Source of the DNA: Bryum argenteum | Lineage: Eukaryota; Streptophyta; Bryopsida; Bryales; Bryaceae | Direction of reading: 5' to 3' | Assembly: GCA_037043015.1 (NCBI GenBank) | Contig: CM073321.1 | Location: forward strand, 12,656,001-12,720,000 | DNA length: 64,000 bases | Shown: positions 13,301 to 24,773 of the stretch, in pieces | Position numbering within the stretch: position 1 is the first letter of the stretch | How the letters are laid out: each line of letters begins with the position of its first letter | The notes under the pieces: model-generated | Told to the model about the DNA's origin: nothing | Database searches by the model: none | The model's input: only the letters and a program-made list of their open reading frames with translations | Translations under genes and position numbers: made by a program

Positions 13301-13370
13301 CAGATAGATTGCTATCAGCATCTCCTTCCTCATCCTGAGGAAGTTGAACTCCTTTAAATGGGCCCTGCAA
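10300..13370 (-). pseudogene. Spliced gene of unknown family with methyltransferase-like 3' part
   Basis: The minus strand shows a multi-exon gene. Clear junctions are a donor after GGGCACAG near 12,081 with acceptor TTATTTGCAG near 12,007, an acceptor GACTGTAG near 11,686 with donor TTCTG/GTATGC near 11,762, an acceptor at about 12,303 (ATTTTAG/GTGCAA), and TATCTTAG near 10,798. The protein begins with a region containing KVRVKAVVESRRLAL, then an acidic region with HNDEHESHSDDED-like text, a Trp-rich part (KWLQWWNAPNEVRRAV), a Pro-rich basic part, and finally the segment described separately at 10,310-10,797. It is damaged: a TGA near 13,168, a frame change near 12,430, another near 11,300, and TAG stops near 10,658 and 10,385. 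I do not recognise the family of the first exons. It shares strand with transposase A just downstream in the window and could belong to the same or a neighbouring element. Confidence 0.45.
10310..10797 (-). pseudogene. Methyltransferase-like segment with DTPG motif
   Basis: Read on the minus strand after the acceptor TATCTTAG, the frame gives GIDLIFADTPGN, then a helix-rich stretch NYFENLFFFAAYHL, then IGAILVMHPKD, then RDWWEYDPLP. This is the order expected around motif IV (DPPY or NPPY) of amino-methyltransferases: acidic-Pro motif at the end of a beta strand, a helix, then the 'G-x-h-h-h-h-H' strand. The second motif residue is Thr in place of Pro. Two TAG stops interrupt it (near 10,658 and 10,385). 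After the second stop the frame continues with a Tyr/Gly/Trp-rich repeat (YGGSYNWWYG). Motif I (the SAM loop) was not found nearby. The methyltransferase reading is an inference from pattern only. Confidence 0.35.
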
Positions 13371-13599
13371 GACCACAAAAATCAATGAGCAAGCGAATAG
13401 TTAAAAAGTACTCCAAAACAATCAATATTACTAATTACATTGAAACAAAATTAAATCCAATTTAACCAAAAAAATCAATCATACACAATGAACGCAAATC
13501 CATATTATATTGTTCTGTTGCGCCCTCCGCGACAAAAAACACGCCATGCGAGAGAAAACATGCCATGCAATTTTTTCATATGAGGACTCAAATCCGGTC

Positions 13600-14015
13600 G
13601 GATTTTGGTCCGATTCTGCAGCCGAAATCAACCTTCTAATCCACGTCTTGTCAACAGCCCAAGCAATCACCCTGAGAGGGATTAAAGTTCTACTTTTACA
13701 TATTACAAGAAATGCAAAAAACCGACCAAATAAGCAAGCAAAATGAAGCAAGGTTTAACCTGAATGGACGCAGCTCTGAATATCCCTACTCTGAAATGCA
13801 ACATCAAGCCAGCAGGCAGACACGCATTCCGAAAATGGTCCCTCATCCGCGCAGTTACTCGATCCGTAACAGCCAAAATCAACCAATAGATGACCGACTT
13901 GTCAACAAGCAGAGCAAACACAATCAAGAGGGATGCCCGTCACACTTCCGAATGAAGCAAGGTTTAACCTGCGTAGATGCAGCTCTGAACAACCCTACTC
14001 CAAAAACACAATATT
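13600..14015. repeat. Two-copy tandem duplication, about 235 bp unit
   Basis: The phrase GCCGAAATCAACC...CTTGTCAACA...GAGAGGGAT...ATGAAGCAAGGTTTAACCTG...GCAGCTCTGAA...CCCTACT occurs at about 13,620-13,790 and again at about 13,870-14,005. The copies are diverged with small indels. Confidence 0.7.
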
Positions 14016-14224
14016 CATTAATTTGAGAGTTAAAAATCCTCTCAAAATGAAGTTGAGAGGTTTTAGATTGATGTTTTGTTGTACACAAATAACTTAGAAA
14101 GTTATGAATCTTTAAGTTTCCATTCAATTTATAGTATAATATGGGGGAAACTTTGTGCATTGTGGACTTTCCAAGTCGGAATTCCAATTGATTAATATAA
14201 AGGCCGGAGTAATTTTAAAATGAA

Positions 14225-14460
14225 TACCAAGTCATGAGCTCAGTGGTTGGATGAGAAGGAGTCTCTGTATAACGAAGGTGGTCCGAGTTTGATTCCGATC
14301 GGACTCGTTTGAGCAGCTAAAATGTACACATGACTTGGTACTCCTAAGTGAGCTTCGGAGGGCAGGAAAATTTGTGCTACCAACCAGCCACGTACCCTTA
14401 ACTGTAACATGTATGACGCACAAAAACATCAGTGGTGCTAACCACTACTACCTTTTAGAA
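14225..14460 (+). mobile_element. SINE-like element with tRNA-type boxes
   Basis: At 14,236-14,249 the text GAGCTCAGTGGTT matches an RNA polymerase III A box. About 45 bp later GAGTTTGATTCC matches a B box, the spacing seen in tRNA-derived SINEs. A 12-bp inverted pair (TACCAAGTCATG near 14,226 and CATGACTTGGTA near 14,329) overlaps it, so a small inverted-repeat element is an alternative. I see no clear 3' tail or target duplication. No tRNA cloverleaf can be closed over the stretch, so it is not called a tRNA gene. Confidence 0.4.
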
Positions 14461-14867
14461 CAAGCTAAATACATGTTATCATTTTTAATAACATAAATCA
14501 ATCGACAAAAGTATTAGATGGAAAGAACAAACCTACACTATAATATATTATAGAAAAATAATAAATGATACATTATAATATATTCATAAATGCGTACAAT
14601 GTACTTTTGATTTCAAATGAAACCCAATACTACAAAAAAGTGTTGCTTGAAGCAAGCTAAGTACCTTGAAAAACTCCATACCCTATCAATACTACCAAAA
14701 TCCCAAACCACACATCCTTGTACATCATTTGGTCTAACATATCTTCTATACTTTTAAATGACTATAATCTTTTGAATTTGAAACAAAAGATTAATATTTC
14801 TAAGTCGTAAGACAAAGCCATGACTATGTAGTTGTTACAATACACAAATTTAATACATAAAATACCT

Positions 14868-17698
14868 TCAAGCATTTGAAAATTCAACTATTGTATCGTA
14901 AATGACTTTAATCTGATCCACCGGAATTTTTAAAGTACACTCCGTTGTATCCTTCTTAACTTTTGACTTCCATAAAGTCATCAATGAAGCTGTATTCTTC
15001 CACAAAGGAGGTTGAGTATCGTCAACCTTCCAACGCAATCCTTTGTCCAAATCCCATCCATTGTAGGTCTCTTGCACATCTCGATCACTCGATGCAAGCT
15101 GAAAGAATTGAATAAGGATGCAATTTGGCTGCTGGGGGTTTATGTTCGGATCTGACAACGCTCGAGCATTCCACACCGGTCGTGAGTCACCATCAGCACG
15201 CCGAATAGCAACAAAGTATCCTTCATAAACATCACGAGCTACACGAAAAGATGGTTGAGGGCAATCTCGGATCCCTCCAAAATAGGCCTCATCCTCTCCA
15301 AACTCCTCACGAAGTTCGCCATCTTTAGCAAACTGGTCCTTCAAAGTCGCATCTATTCTCGATAATGGCCAAAATCCGTCCCGAAGAACATTTGATGGTT
15401 CAATGGGAACCTCTAATGCTGCCTTCACAGCGCACCAATAGAACACAAGATGTTCATAGCGTCTTCTATACTGTCTAGTTCTATCTTCATCAGACATTGC
15501 CTCCCAGTACTTGATAAATCTAGATATGCCCTTCACAATGTCCTCCACACCCCTCATTGCACAATGCGTCGTAGGAGTCGGATCACCACGTGGCCACAAA
15601 CAACGACCTTCCGAGTCCTCTCTCCACAACTTAATTCCGGTTGTATCATTTGGCAACCAATCTTCTGCTGTGCACGAAACCTTGTACTTCATCACGGGAC
15701 AACCTGTCGAATCCAAAAAAAACTTGAATTGTTGTGCCTTTGTATGACTAGAAAGTGCTTCTCCTCCATCCCTAATAAACCCATCGATAAATCCTTTAAA
15801 ATCCGGCACCTCTTCAACAAGGTGGGGGATGGCTGGAATAAGTTCGACGTCCATGAATGATTTCATGAGTAACGGTATAGTGGGGAAATTGTCTTTCCTC
15901 AATAACATGCTCCACCTCCCAAACATTGCATCGATGTCATCATGAGTATGCCCAACCAACATGAAATTGACGTATACCTCCCGGGAGATCTTCTTTGCGA
16001 CAAGGAGAGACCAAAAACAGAAGACATATCTATTCTTGTTGTCACCTGCTGCATTGTCCATCTGAACATTGAGAATTGGCAGAAGAGGAATTCCTCAAAG
16101 TGGAAGAGCTGGTGCTGGACGGAGTGATGATACGCACCTTGGAGAACAGCATCAAAGATAGGTGCCGACCTCGACCCCACAAAAAGCTCCCTCGCAGAGT
16201 ACTTTGGTGGCAATTCTATATCTCGGAGCAGCTTAGCAAAAGAGCCCATCGTGTAATTTGAATCGTGTGCAAAAATATCTAGACCGTAATACGCGTAGCG
16301 TACACCTCCGTGGCCATGAGCGATCATTACTGTGACGAATACAGGTAGCTTCATCAAACCATCGAGCTCTTTACCCTTGTGAGAAAAGACAGGGGAAGCG
16401 GTCTTCGAATGATCCATTTTATCATGCATAATGGTCAAACACTCATGCGGGTAGGTTTTTGACCTATACTTGTTTGCATGATATAACTCCCGATGAGCAC
16501 GGGCTGCAGCCAAGTGTACCTCGAGCTTCTTTGCCCAAAGTAGCGCTTGTTGCGACCCAAAAATAGAGCCACGACGGAGTGTGTGCAACCGATCACATTT
16601 GGAGCACTGAGCAAAGTTATTCCCGGGTTTCCGGGCATCAAATTCAGGAAAGTGTAACTCTCGAATTCTACTAAGAGAAGATGGCAAGACCATCTTCAAA
16701 CAGATGCCTTCATTTGCGGCGTTGATCTCCGGAATGGCACTCTTCCTTTTCCACGGAGCGGGAAGAATCATCGATACAACCTTCTCTCCAGATTTCAATG
16801 TCCTCGTTCGGTGGGGCATGTGATCCGCAGAGTTCTCCAGGATGCAACGCAGGGTTGCAGTTGCATGCGACGTATGCTTGCGCGGCTTAAGCAAAGACGA
16901 ATTTCCATGGGGATGCGCCATGACGCCATCAGCCACGTATGTTTGAAACCGATGGAAGGTTGCCTTGGACACTCCAGCAATATATCTCCATGCAGGCAAG
17001 CAAACATCGATTCCCTCAACCGTGACCACTCTCTTTCCGTCAGCATTCTGATGAACCCGCCTGTGAATGTCAAGCTTCATGTGAAACCTGAATTGGTAGG
17101 ACGTTTGACTATACATACGCTCTTGGAAACATCGGATCTTCTCCCTCGGGAAGGGCTGAACGCTGTTCTTGGTGCAGCAAACTTTGCTTGGGACAGAATT
17201 GATAGACTTCCGAGTTAATAATCCTTTGGATTTGACGGATGTTTCACGAGGCGAGTTCCGAATTGTATTGTTGTAACGTCCGCTACGAGATCATTGAGGT
17301 CTTGCAAGAAGTGCAACACGAGAGTCATGATCGTGTCTTATCTCATGGTCTTTGATACTAGCCCCATTATAGAAGACTTTATCGAACGGCCAGGCCCTGA
17401 CTGATTATCTCCACTCATCAAGCACCACTGTGGCATCAAGGGTCTTTGAGATCTGAACTGCGACTTGGGAGTGCCCAAGTGGACCGCTGCTACCGAGAAC
17501 AAGATTGTAACTGATGCTGTGACATAGGCCCTCCGCTACATGCTGACCGTTGTCACCGTAAAGGGTAACGAACTTAGTTGCCCAAAGACGCCGGGGGATA
17601 CCTTCATAGTTTGGAACGTTTTCCAGCTCCTCCGGTTGCACCACAAGATCCTCATTAGAGGAGTAATCACCAAGCATTTGAACATCTAGAGCAGCCAT
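14868..17698 (-). pseudogene. Transposase-like gene, copy A (DUF7869-type)
   Basis: The gene reads on the minus strand from ATG at 17,698 to the stop at 14,868. In order it has an N-terminal part (WATKFVTLYGDNG), a PFPREKI segment, a region with DHMPHRTRTLKSGEKVVS, a CSKCDRLHTLRRG zinc-binding-like motif, IMHDKMDHSKTASPVFSH, then NVQMDNAAGDNKNR, then VGHTHDDIDAMFGRWS, and a C-terminal part ending near WKVDDTQPPLWK. The three acidic motifs (HDKMD, QMDN, HDDID) fit an RNase H-fold DDE/DDD transposase. From memory the GHTHxDxD signature belongs to DUF7869 proteins. Damage: stops and an unclear frame between 17,402 and 17,290 and a one-base frameshift near 16,093 (both parts otherwise long and open). 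Family A palindromes start 59 bp upstream. Copy B at 30.0-33.6 kb aligns along its length. The enzymatic role is inferred. Confidence 0.65.
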
Positions 17699-17756
17699 GG
17701 TTGAGATTGAAAAATTATCACAAACAATAGGTTAGAAACAAAAGATTCGGTTGCGG

Positions 17757-18817
17757 TTCAACTCGAGTCGAGTTGAATATTGTAATGACTGAACCTCCCT
17801 AGTCTTATATATCCGCTAATTCGATCCAGGAATCAGAAATAAAAGGAAATAATTATGAAGAAGAAAAGATGTATGAATAGATTCAACTCGCTTTGAGTTG
17901 AAATTCCTGGAATAGTAATCCTAAGATATTCAAAACAGTCATTATCGTAGAATCTTGTACTCAAGATACTTAATGCGTTTTAAGTGGCTTGAGCGTCTCT
18001 ATGAGTTAAGAAGAACCCATAAATTAACACCAATCAAAAACATATATATGCGGTATATTGTATACGAGTTTATTTACACTGAACAGTGTCCTTAAGTTGC
18101 TTCTAGGTCGAAAATATATTTTTGAATTTAACTCGAGTCGAGTTGAATATCCACAAATGTTTAAGGCGACTTCATTGGACGGTTGAGTATATCTCTATTT
18201 ATGTGAGATTTCTAATTTAACTCAAATCGAGTTAAATATTACTGGGGTTATCAAAATATCACGTGGCGCAGCCGGAAATCCGCTCCGTAAATTTCAACTC
18301 GACTCGAGTTGAATACTAGATTTCGGAGAGAGATTATCTTCTCACAGATAAACCAGAGGACTCGATGATGTCCAATTCAACTCGAATCGAGTTGAATATT
18401 ATCACCCAGGGATAGAGCATTCTTGATTATGTGAATAATATTGATACTTAACGAATATATCTCCAATTATGTGATAAATCATATTTAACTCAATTCGAGT
18501 TAAATATTATGGGACTGATGACAATATCAGGTGTTCCTAACGAATATCGACATAGTGAATTTCAACTCGACTCAAGTTGAAATTCCACTCCAATACAAAG
18601 AGCATCCCCTTCTTAATAATCCAACTGAAACTAGAGGATTTTATATTTCAACTCGACTTGAGTTGAATACCAACACCCATGGATATATCATTCCTAATTC
18701 TGTCACAATATCTTATACTTGAAGAGATACAATTTAACTCGATTCGAGTTGAAATCGTACAGTTGTAAGTTTACATCTATACTACGGAGATATAATTTCA
18801 ACTCGACTTGAGTTGAA
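17757..18817. repeat. Palindrome array A1, 11 copies
   Basis: Eleven copies of a 21-23 bp palindrome (arm TTCAACTCGA or TTTAACTCGA, one central base, reverse complement) start at 17,757, 17,882, 18,126, 18,215, 18,291, 18,375, 18,482, 18,559, 18,645, 18,731 and 18,794. Typical spacing is 76-107 bp. A higher-order repeat of about 267 bp is also visible: 18,183 onward resembles 18,449 onward, and 18,411 resembles 18,680. The array sits immediately 5' of transposase A. A role as protein-binding sites is inferred. Confidence 0.9.
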
Positions 18818-18991
18818 CTCGTTCACTAAGGACCAGAATGCTTAAACATTCTCCCGGAAATATTGGCAGTATTTACAGACCTCAAAACCAACTAACACTC
18901 AATAATATACAGTGACGTATAAGGTGCGACGTGGACCACCTCTAGTGAATGAGCACATATTCCACGACATCATCCCCACAGACACAAAAAA

Positions 18992-19014
18992 GTTATCCGC
19001 GACCCGTGGATAAC
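18992..19014. repeat. Solitary palindrome of family C type
   Basis: A 23-bp near-perfect palindrome with arms GTTATCC-x-CG and its complement lies just beyond array A1. It resembles the family C palindromes at 53.7 and 61-63 kb (arm GTTATCCCCGG) and not family A. Confidence 0.6.
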
Positions 19015-21830
19015 GTGCATCCTATTAATAGTAAGTGTTGAAACACTGAGGAATTGTGCCTTGCACTCAATTTGCGAACCACGCTCACCTGCGATTTGCA
19101 GATTTCAAAAGGAAAAGTAGGGCTCGCAACTAAAGAAACCACGCACAACAATCAGTAGCTAATACAGGAGTCGAAAAATACATGACGGACAACTGTCATA
19201 ACCTGAAACAGAATCAAAATAATACATCATGCGCCTTTTCCACAACACTAAAACCTCTAAATGAGAAACTACATCGGACGCAGTCAGCACCAACTCAAAC
19301 TCCGTCTACACAAACACGCAATCTTGAACACACACACCGGAACAGAATATCAAACTAAGCGCACCTTGAGAGCACGGACGAGAGTGAGAGAAAATGAAAG
19401 GAAAGGTTGAGAGGCTGACTAGCCTGACCCCAGCCCAACCTCAACGGCTACATTGTGAGAGTATCCTCAACGCCCAATATCGTGCAAAAAGCCGACGCAT
19501 TTTGTCACAACATGAACTTTGTCTTCATTAGGCTCCGAAATAGGATTCCACTGTTTAAAACGGGATTTTGAAAATATTAGGCGGCAAAGATGTTTCGGCA
19601 GGAAACTAATTTTGGAGGGAAACCCATTCCTAAATATAGATTTTTTATATTTCACAAACAATTGTGTCTTAAATTTTTCTCCATAAAATTAAATATTTCA
19701 GACATAACTATGACTTGTATTCATATATTTATTGAATAAAATATAATAATTAAAAAATTAGAGTAAATAGTGTAATTGAGAACATTCCATTGACAAATCT
19801 TTACTTAATTAGGCACAATCAATAGAATCAAATATGTAGTACACTAGTTTAAAAAATTACCTTAAAAAAACAAAGAATACTTATAGAATAAAAATAGCAC
19901 AATTAAATGGGCATATGAATAAATATATATATATATATATATATATTATGTTAAATACATAATATTACAATTCAAGTATAATTGTTGTTGATATAAATTT
20001 GAATACAAATTAAGCATTTATTGTGCTATCTTAATATAGAATGACAAACGCGCAATTACATGCCCATGAGAGTACAAATAAATATAGGAATAAATAAACA
20101 ACTAAATAATATATATGTATATATAGATATATATATATATATACGAGTAAAAATGTATATGAATACATAAATAAGTACGTATATATATACATAGATACTA
20201 GTACAGAATTTAACTTCATAGAATCTTAGTTCAATTATATTCGATAATAACATAAATTTGATTATATATTGAGCATTTATTGTGCTATCTTATTATAGAA
20301 TAAGGAAAGCGCAACTATATGCACATACGAGTTCAAATATGTAAACATATATAAAGATAAATAAATAAATATACGTATATAGAGATTTATTGGTTTGTAG
20401 CCAATAATCTACTTCTATAACATAATACTATTGGACGATCTTTTGGTATGTATGATATATGGCTATGGTATGAATGATGTATGGCGATGATATTTGATGT
20501 ATGGTGATGATATGTGTGATGTATGGCGATGATATGTGTGATGTACGGCCATGGTATGTGTGATGCATGTCTATAGTACAGATGATGTTTCTCAAAGATA
20601 TCTTCTATCTATATACTCTCACTGTCTTATTTATATTGTCCAATACGTTCTCTCAAACCTTCCTACCCACTTATGTATCTATCCAATAATATTATTAATA
20701 TGTAGCCAATAATATCATTAAAAAAAATTTTATGTTGTAATAATATTAATATAATACTCATAATTTGATGATGATTTAATGTAATAGGAATAATATAGTA
20801 GTTATAGTATTAGTACAATACAAGCCAAATTAAATTTGCAAAAAAGTTATTCTAATTATAGTAACTAGGTCCAAGGGTTTAGAACAAAAATTGGTATCAA
20901 TAGAACAAACAAGTGATATCATAGACAGTGGTGGACGTAATATTAGAGTGATTTTTCATCTTCAGATAATCGTACGATGTAATTGATGTTTCCCATTGTG
21001 GGAGGCCATGTCTAGACGTATCCATTTTAGCAATGGTGAATTTACTAGTATATATATTGTCACGGATATAGATTAGAAACTTCTAGAAGATGGAGAAGCA
21101 TCTCGGAGAGTCTCATAAGGCCCTTGAGAAGTCTCGGAAGTCGCTTGAGAAGTCTCAGAAGAAGCTTCCTATCTGGTAGTATATATAGGAGGCAACATAA
21201 ATAAATAAAAAGCAAGAGGAAAATAAACATGCACACATAAAAATAATAAGCCTCATAATCTTTAAAAATTTGGTAGATAGGAGATACGTTTTTAGCTTCA
21301 GAAGCATAAAAACATAAAATGTCAATAAAGCAAGAATAACAAACCAAAAACAAAAAAAAAAAAAAACCAACAAAATAAACACGCACAGATAAAAATAATG
21401 AGCATGACAACATCTTAGAAACTGGTGGAGAGGGGATAATTTTTTAGCTTCCTTCTCGAGTCAACGATGACCTTATTGGTTTAGAGAACGTTAACTAATG
21501 GGAAGTGGGATATGAGCATTATCAATGTTGAATTAGTGCTTGGGTGTTGACAATTAAATGATGTATTTTTTTTCGAGTTTGTATTTTATTTCAACATATA
21601 ACTACACACAACTTTTTAATAATCAAAACATGGTATTTCCGGTGACACGTTTTATCCAATACTACACGTACTATTGTAAAGTGTTGTGGAGTCTAAATTT
21701 TTACGATACAATACATATAGTGTTAGAATAGGCATTTACTGAACTAATCTTCTTTTCAAAAAAATAAACTAGAAAAAACAGTTAGAAATTAGTGAAAAAT
21801 TGTATGGAATTTAGTGCAGTGTAGAGACGG
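19015..21830. other. Gene-free A+T-rich spacer with simple repeats
   Basis: No coding region is supported. It holds a TA microsatellite at about 19,921-19,947, a diverged duplication built on GCATTTATTGTGCTATCTTA (20,014 and 20,272), TA-rich tracts near 20,110-20,190, and a duplicated AATAAACAYGCACASATAAAAATAATRAGC phrase (about 21,225 and 21,376, roughly 150 bp apart). Confidence 0.6.
20441..20590 (+). repeat. Minisatellite, about 22-24 bp unit
   Basis: About six imperfect units of the type GATATGTGTGATGTATGGC repeat head to tail. Confidence 0.75.
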
Positions 21831-21989
21831 GCAGACATGAAAAGGGCAAGAAATTGCAAGCCCAGGCAATATACGGCGGGGGCAGCGTGAAAGGCGGCCC
21901 GGGTAGGCAGGGGCAGTGCAAAAGGTGGCCCGGGCAAGAGTACGGGCTACCCGCTCGAATTATGGCCGGGAACGGAGAGTGGGGGGCTA

Positions 21990-22411
21990 GGGTTTGGCCC
22001 CCACTGTAATCCTCGTCTTCCTCGCTTTTGCGCTTCGCTTGCTGAATTTGTCTGTCGGCATTCTTGCATTCTTGCATTAGTTGGTGTTTTCTTGCATTTT
22101 CGCTATCGCTACGTTCTCGCCTCGACAGTCGCTAGCTTCTAGCCTCGAAAGTAGCTATCTCCTGGCCTCAAAGGTTGTGTTTGTTCATGTTTATATAGTC
22201 TCTTTTGTTATCTACTCGCTCTTTTTGCTCTGCTTCTTGCTTCTTGCTCTGCTCCCCGACGCTTTTTGCTTCTCTTAGCTCTGCGCCTCGACTCTGTTAG
22301 CTTAGTGTCTGCTTTTCGATATATTCGCGGCATCAAGTGGGTGGCTCGTTTCGACAGCGCTTTTGCAGCTTTGGCAGCGCTCACCGAAGTTCCTGGACTT
22401 CACAATCTTCT
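21990..22411 (+). promoter_or_regulatory. Possible 5' leader of methyltransferase-like gene A
   Basis: A G+C-richer stretch around 21,840-22,010 is followed by CT-rich sequence full of CTTGC and CTCG words and then by TCTCTGTAAGTT near 22,407, a good splice donor. A further candidate exon at about 22,987-23,060 ends with AAATGG/GTGAGT. I infer promoter and non-coding first exon of the plus-strand gene that follows, because plant genes commonly have a CT-rich leader. No transcript evidence exists here. Confidence 0.3.
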
Positions 22412-23247
22412 CTGTAAGTTAACTGCCAATGTTTGTAACTTTTGGTTTGCAATTTCAGTCTGTGGTGTTTGCAATTTTTGGTCATTTCTGTCACTTTTCC
22501 AGACTTCGGGAGTTGAATTTTACTAGCTTTTAGGATCCTTGAAATTTGAGTGACTACATTGGGAAAGATAAGGAGGAAGTTTGAGTGTAGATCTAGGAAA
22601 GGAGAGGAAACTGGCCTATTGGAGCTGGTTCATAAAATTTCTGAACCCTACTTTTTAAGAGCAGATCGAGAATTTGAATGTTGAAACAAAAAGGGTGGAT
22701 GTATTTGAGCTCTTTAGGGTTGGTTCGAGGCAGTTCGCAAACCTGTTCAATTGCCAATTGGTGTAAGTTGTCAATGAGGTTGTACTCAGTGATTTTAGAT
22801 AATTAGAATGCTTATGTTCACTTCCCGATCATCGGTTTGTAAATTAATTGCAATTGAATCGGTCTACTATGTGATTCTTGCATACTTGAATCTGCGTTAC
22901 TGTTGAGAATTTCGTTATGAATCAGTCATTGTAAATTTTCTTGTTCTAATTATTTATTGTTTACAATCATTCATTGTTTGCTTCAGGATTAGGACAAAGA
23001 TGAGGCTTGTCCAATTAATTTTGGTATCTACAGTTTAGAAGGGAAGCAGACAACGAAATGGGTGAGTATTCAGTACTTAAATCTCGATGTAACTAAGTTG
23101 TAGCTGAATAGTTTGGCATTGGATTTTTGTGTTTGCTTGTTCTTCAAAATACTAGTTTTGTACATACTTAGCGTAGAAAATAGTTCAGCTCGATTCAGCT
23201 ATAGCCGAGTTGTGTTGATGCTCGAAAGATTCAATAAAAATCAGCAG

Positions 23248-24221
23248 TTCAACTCGACCGGAGTTGAATTGGAAACACATTTTATTACCTGTGCATACCA
23301 CCGCCATTATAGACTACAGTCAAATTCAACTCGGGCCAAGTTGAATTCTCCATTCAATTTGTTTCTAAGAGTTAAAACAAAAGTTCACAGACCGGAGAGA
23401 ATTCAACTTGACCCGAGTTGAATCTTTGACCTAGAATCCTTTTAACGGTCAATGACAAATTAGGCTTCAACAATTCAACTCGATTCGAGTTGAATCAAGA
23501 AAATACGAGATATAAGGGTGCTGCTATGCTTCCGCTATGCTATTCACTCGCCGCAGCCCGAACAATTTAACTCGACTCGAGTTAAATTGATAAATTACTA
23601 GCTATAATCTCAATAAACATATTCAACTCGATACGAGTTGAATCAGAGATGTGCATGTGAGAAACTAGACAATTATTCAACTCGACTTGAGTTGAATCGA
23701 TAAATTACTAGAAATGGTATCGTGGTACATATTCAACTCGATTTGAGTTGAATAACGGTAGCGCATGTGAAAGTAAATAAATAATCCAACTCGACCCGAG
23801 TTGAAATAGAAAATTTCTGTGCAGTTTTCCGAGCAGTTGAAGAAGCACCATAATATTCAACTCGAGTCGATTTGAATTATTTAAGCATAGAAATTACTAA
23901 ATGCAGACAGGGTATCCATAGGGTTGAAAAATGACACGACAAACACAAAAGGAGTACAATCCTCTGACTAAATAAGACAGGAACATGGGTCTATACAATC
24001 AACTCGATTCAAGTTTAAATTAAGAAGATTTATCTTTAAGATGAATTCAACTTGACTCGAGTTGAAAGTATTTAAGCATTGTATGTGGAGATCACAAAAC
24101 TCCTCGAAGGATGCATTCAACTCGAATCAAGTTGAATTGAACTTCCTTGGACAGTTGCTAACAATATTTGTAATCTAATAGAGACAGATAGAATGCTATT
24201 TCAACTCGACTCGAGTTAAAT
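23248..24221. repeat. Palindrome array A2, about 14 copies
   Basis: Copies of the family A palindrome begin near 23,248, 23,324, 23,401, 23,473, 23,563, 23,621, 23,675, 23,731, 23,784, 23,855, 23,998, 24,044, 24,115 and 24,198, with a more degraded one near 23,181. Spacing is mostly 46-90 bp, tighter than in array A1. The array ends about 58 bp before the acceptor TCTCATCAG that opens the first long exon of methyltransferase-like gene A, so it seems to fill an intron. Confidence 0.9.
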
Positions 24222-24278
24222 ACTAATCCTTGCAATATATATGGATAAATACTCATTTGGCCCCTCTGTCTCATCAGG

Positions 24279-24773
24279 AGAAACCAATCCAAAGGAGAGG
24301 CTCTCAACATTCTTCAAGCCCTATGTTCCTGACGGCGACAGCGAAGTCGCAGACCCAGAAATATTTGGCAACATGTAGGTGCACGCAGAGCCTACGGATG
24401 TCGAATGGTGGAGTATGCTCCTCACACTGTACACGGACAAGCTGGCTGTCGTCACCAAGTACAGGGGAGCAGAGTGCAACCTTCCCGTCAATTTGGAGGA
24501 GAACATCATCGATGTTGTCGTCTACAACACGCACTGGATCTGCGTGACGTGCATCGTGGACGACCCCAATCAAGACACGGCTCTGGACCAAGACTACGGG
24601 TCCACTTACATGATCGACACGATGAAGATCCGTTTCGACATTTGGGCTCATGTCGAGAGTATAAGACAGTCTCAGTACGAACCCTTGGCGAAGAATGTTG
24701 AGCAGCACATTCGGGTGATGGTCTGGTTGGGGTACCCAAAAAGGTTGTCCCATGAACAATTGCACTCTATGCT
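24279..24773 (+). pseudogene. N-terminal exon of gene A, unrecognised fold
   Basis: After the acceptor TCTCATCAG the frame reads through VPDGDSEVADPEIFGNM, a TAG stop at 24,376, then VEWWSMLLTLYTDK, YNTHWICVTCIVDD and VMVWLGYPKRLSHEQL. It looks strongly like coding DNA: no other stop for about 400 bp and higher G+C than its flanks. The HW...D pattern is weakly reminiscent of Ulp1-type cysteine proteases, but no catalytic Cys context is seen, so I leave it unassigned. Confidence 0.5.

Noticed and set aside
14236-14310. tRNA gene
   Set aside because: Polymerase III box-like motifs are present but no cloverleaf or acceptor stem closes. Kept only as SINE-like.
19921-19947. Replication origin or matrix attachment site in the TA tract
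   Set aside because: A simple TA microsatellite explains it; nothing specific supports a function.
24379-24773. Ulp1-type cysteine protease domain
   Set aside because: Only a weak THW...D resemblance. The expected catalytic Cys motif is absent, so no function was assigned.
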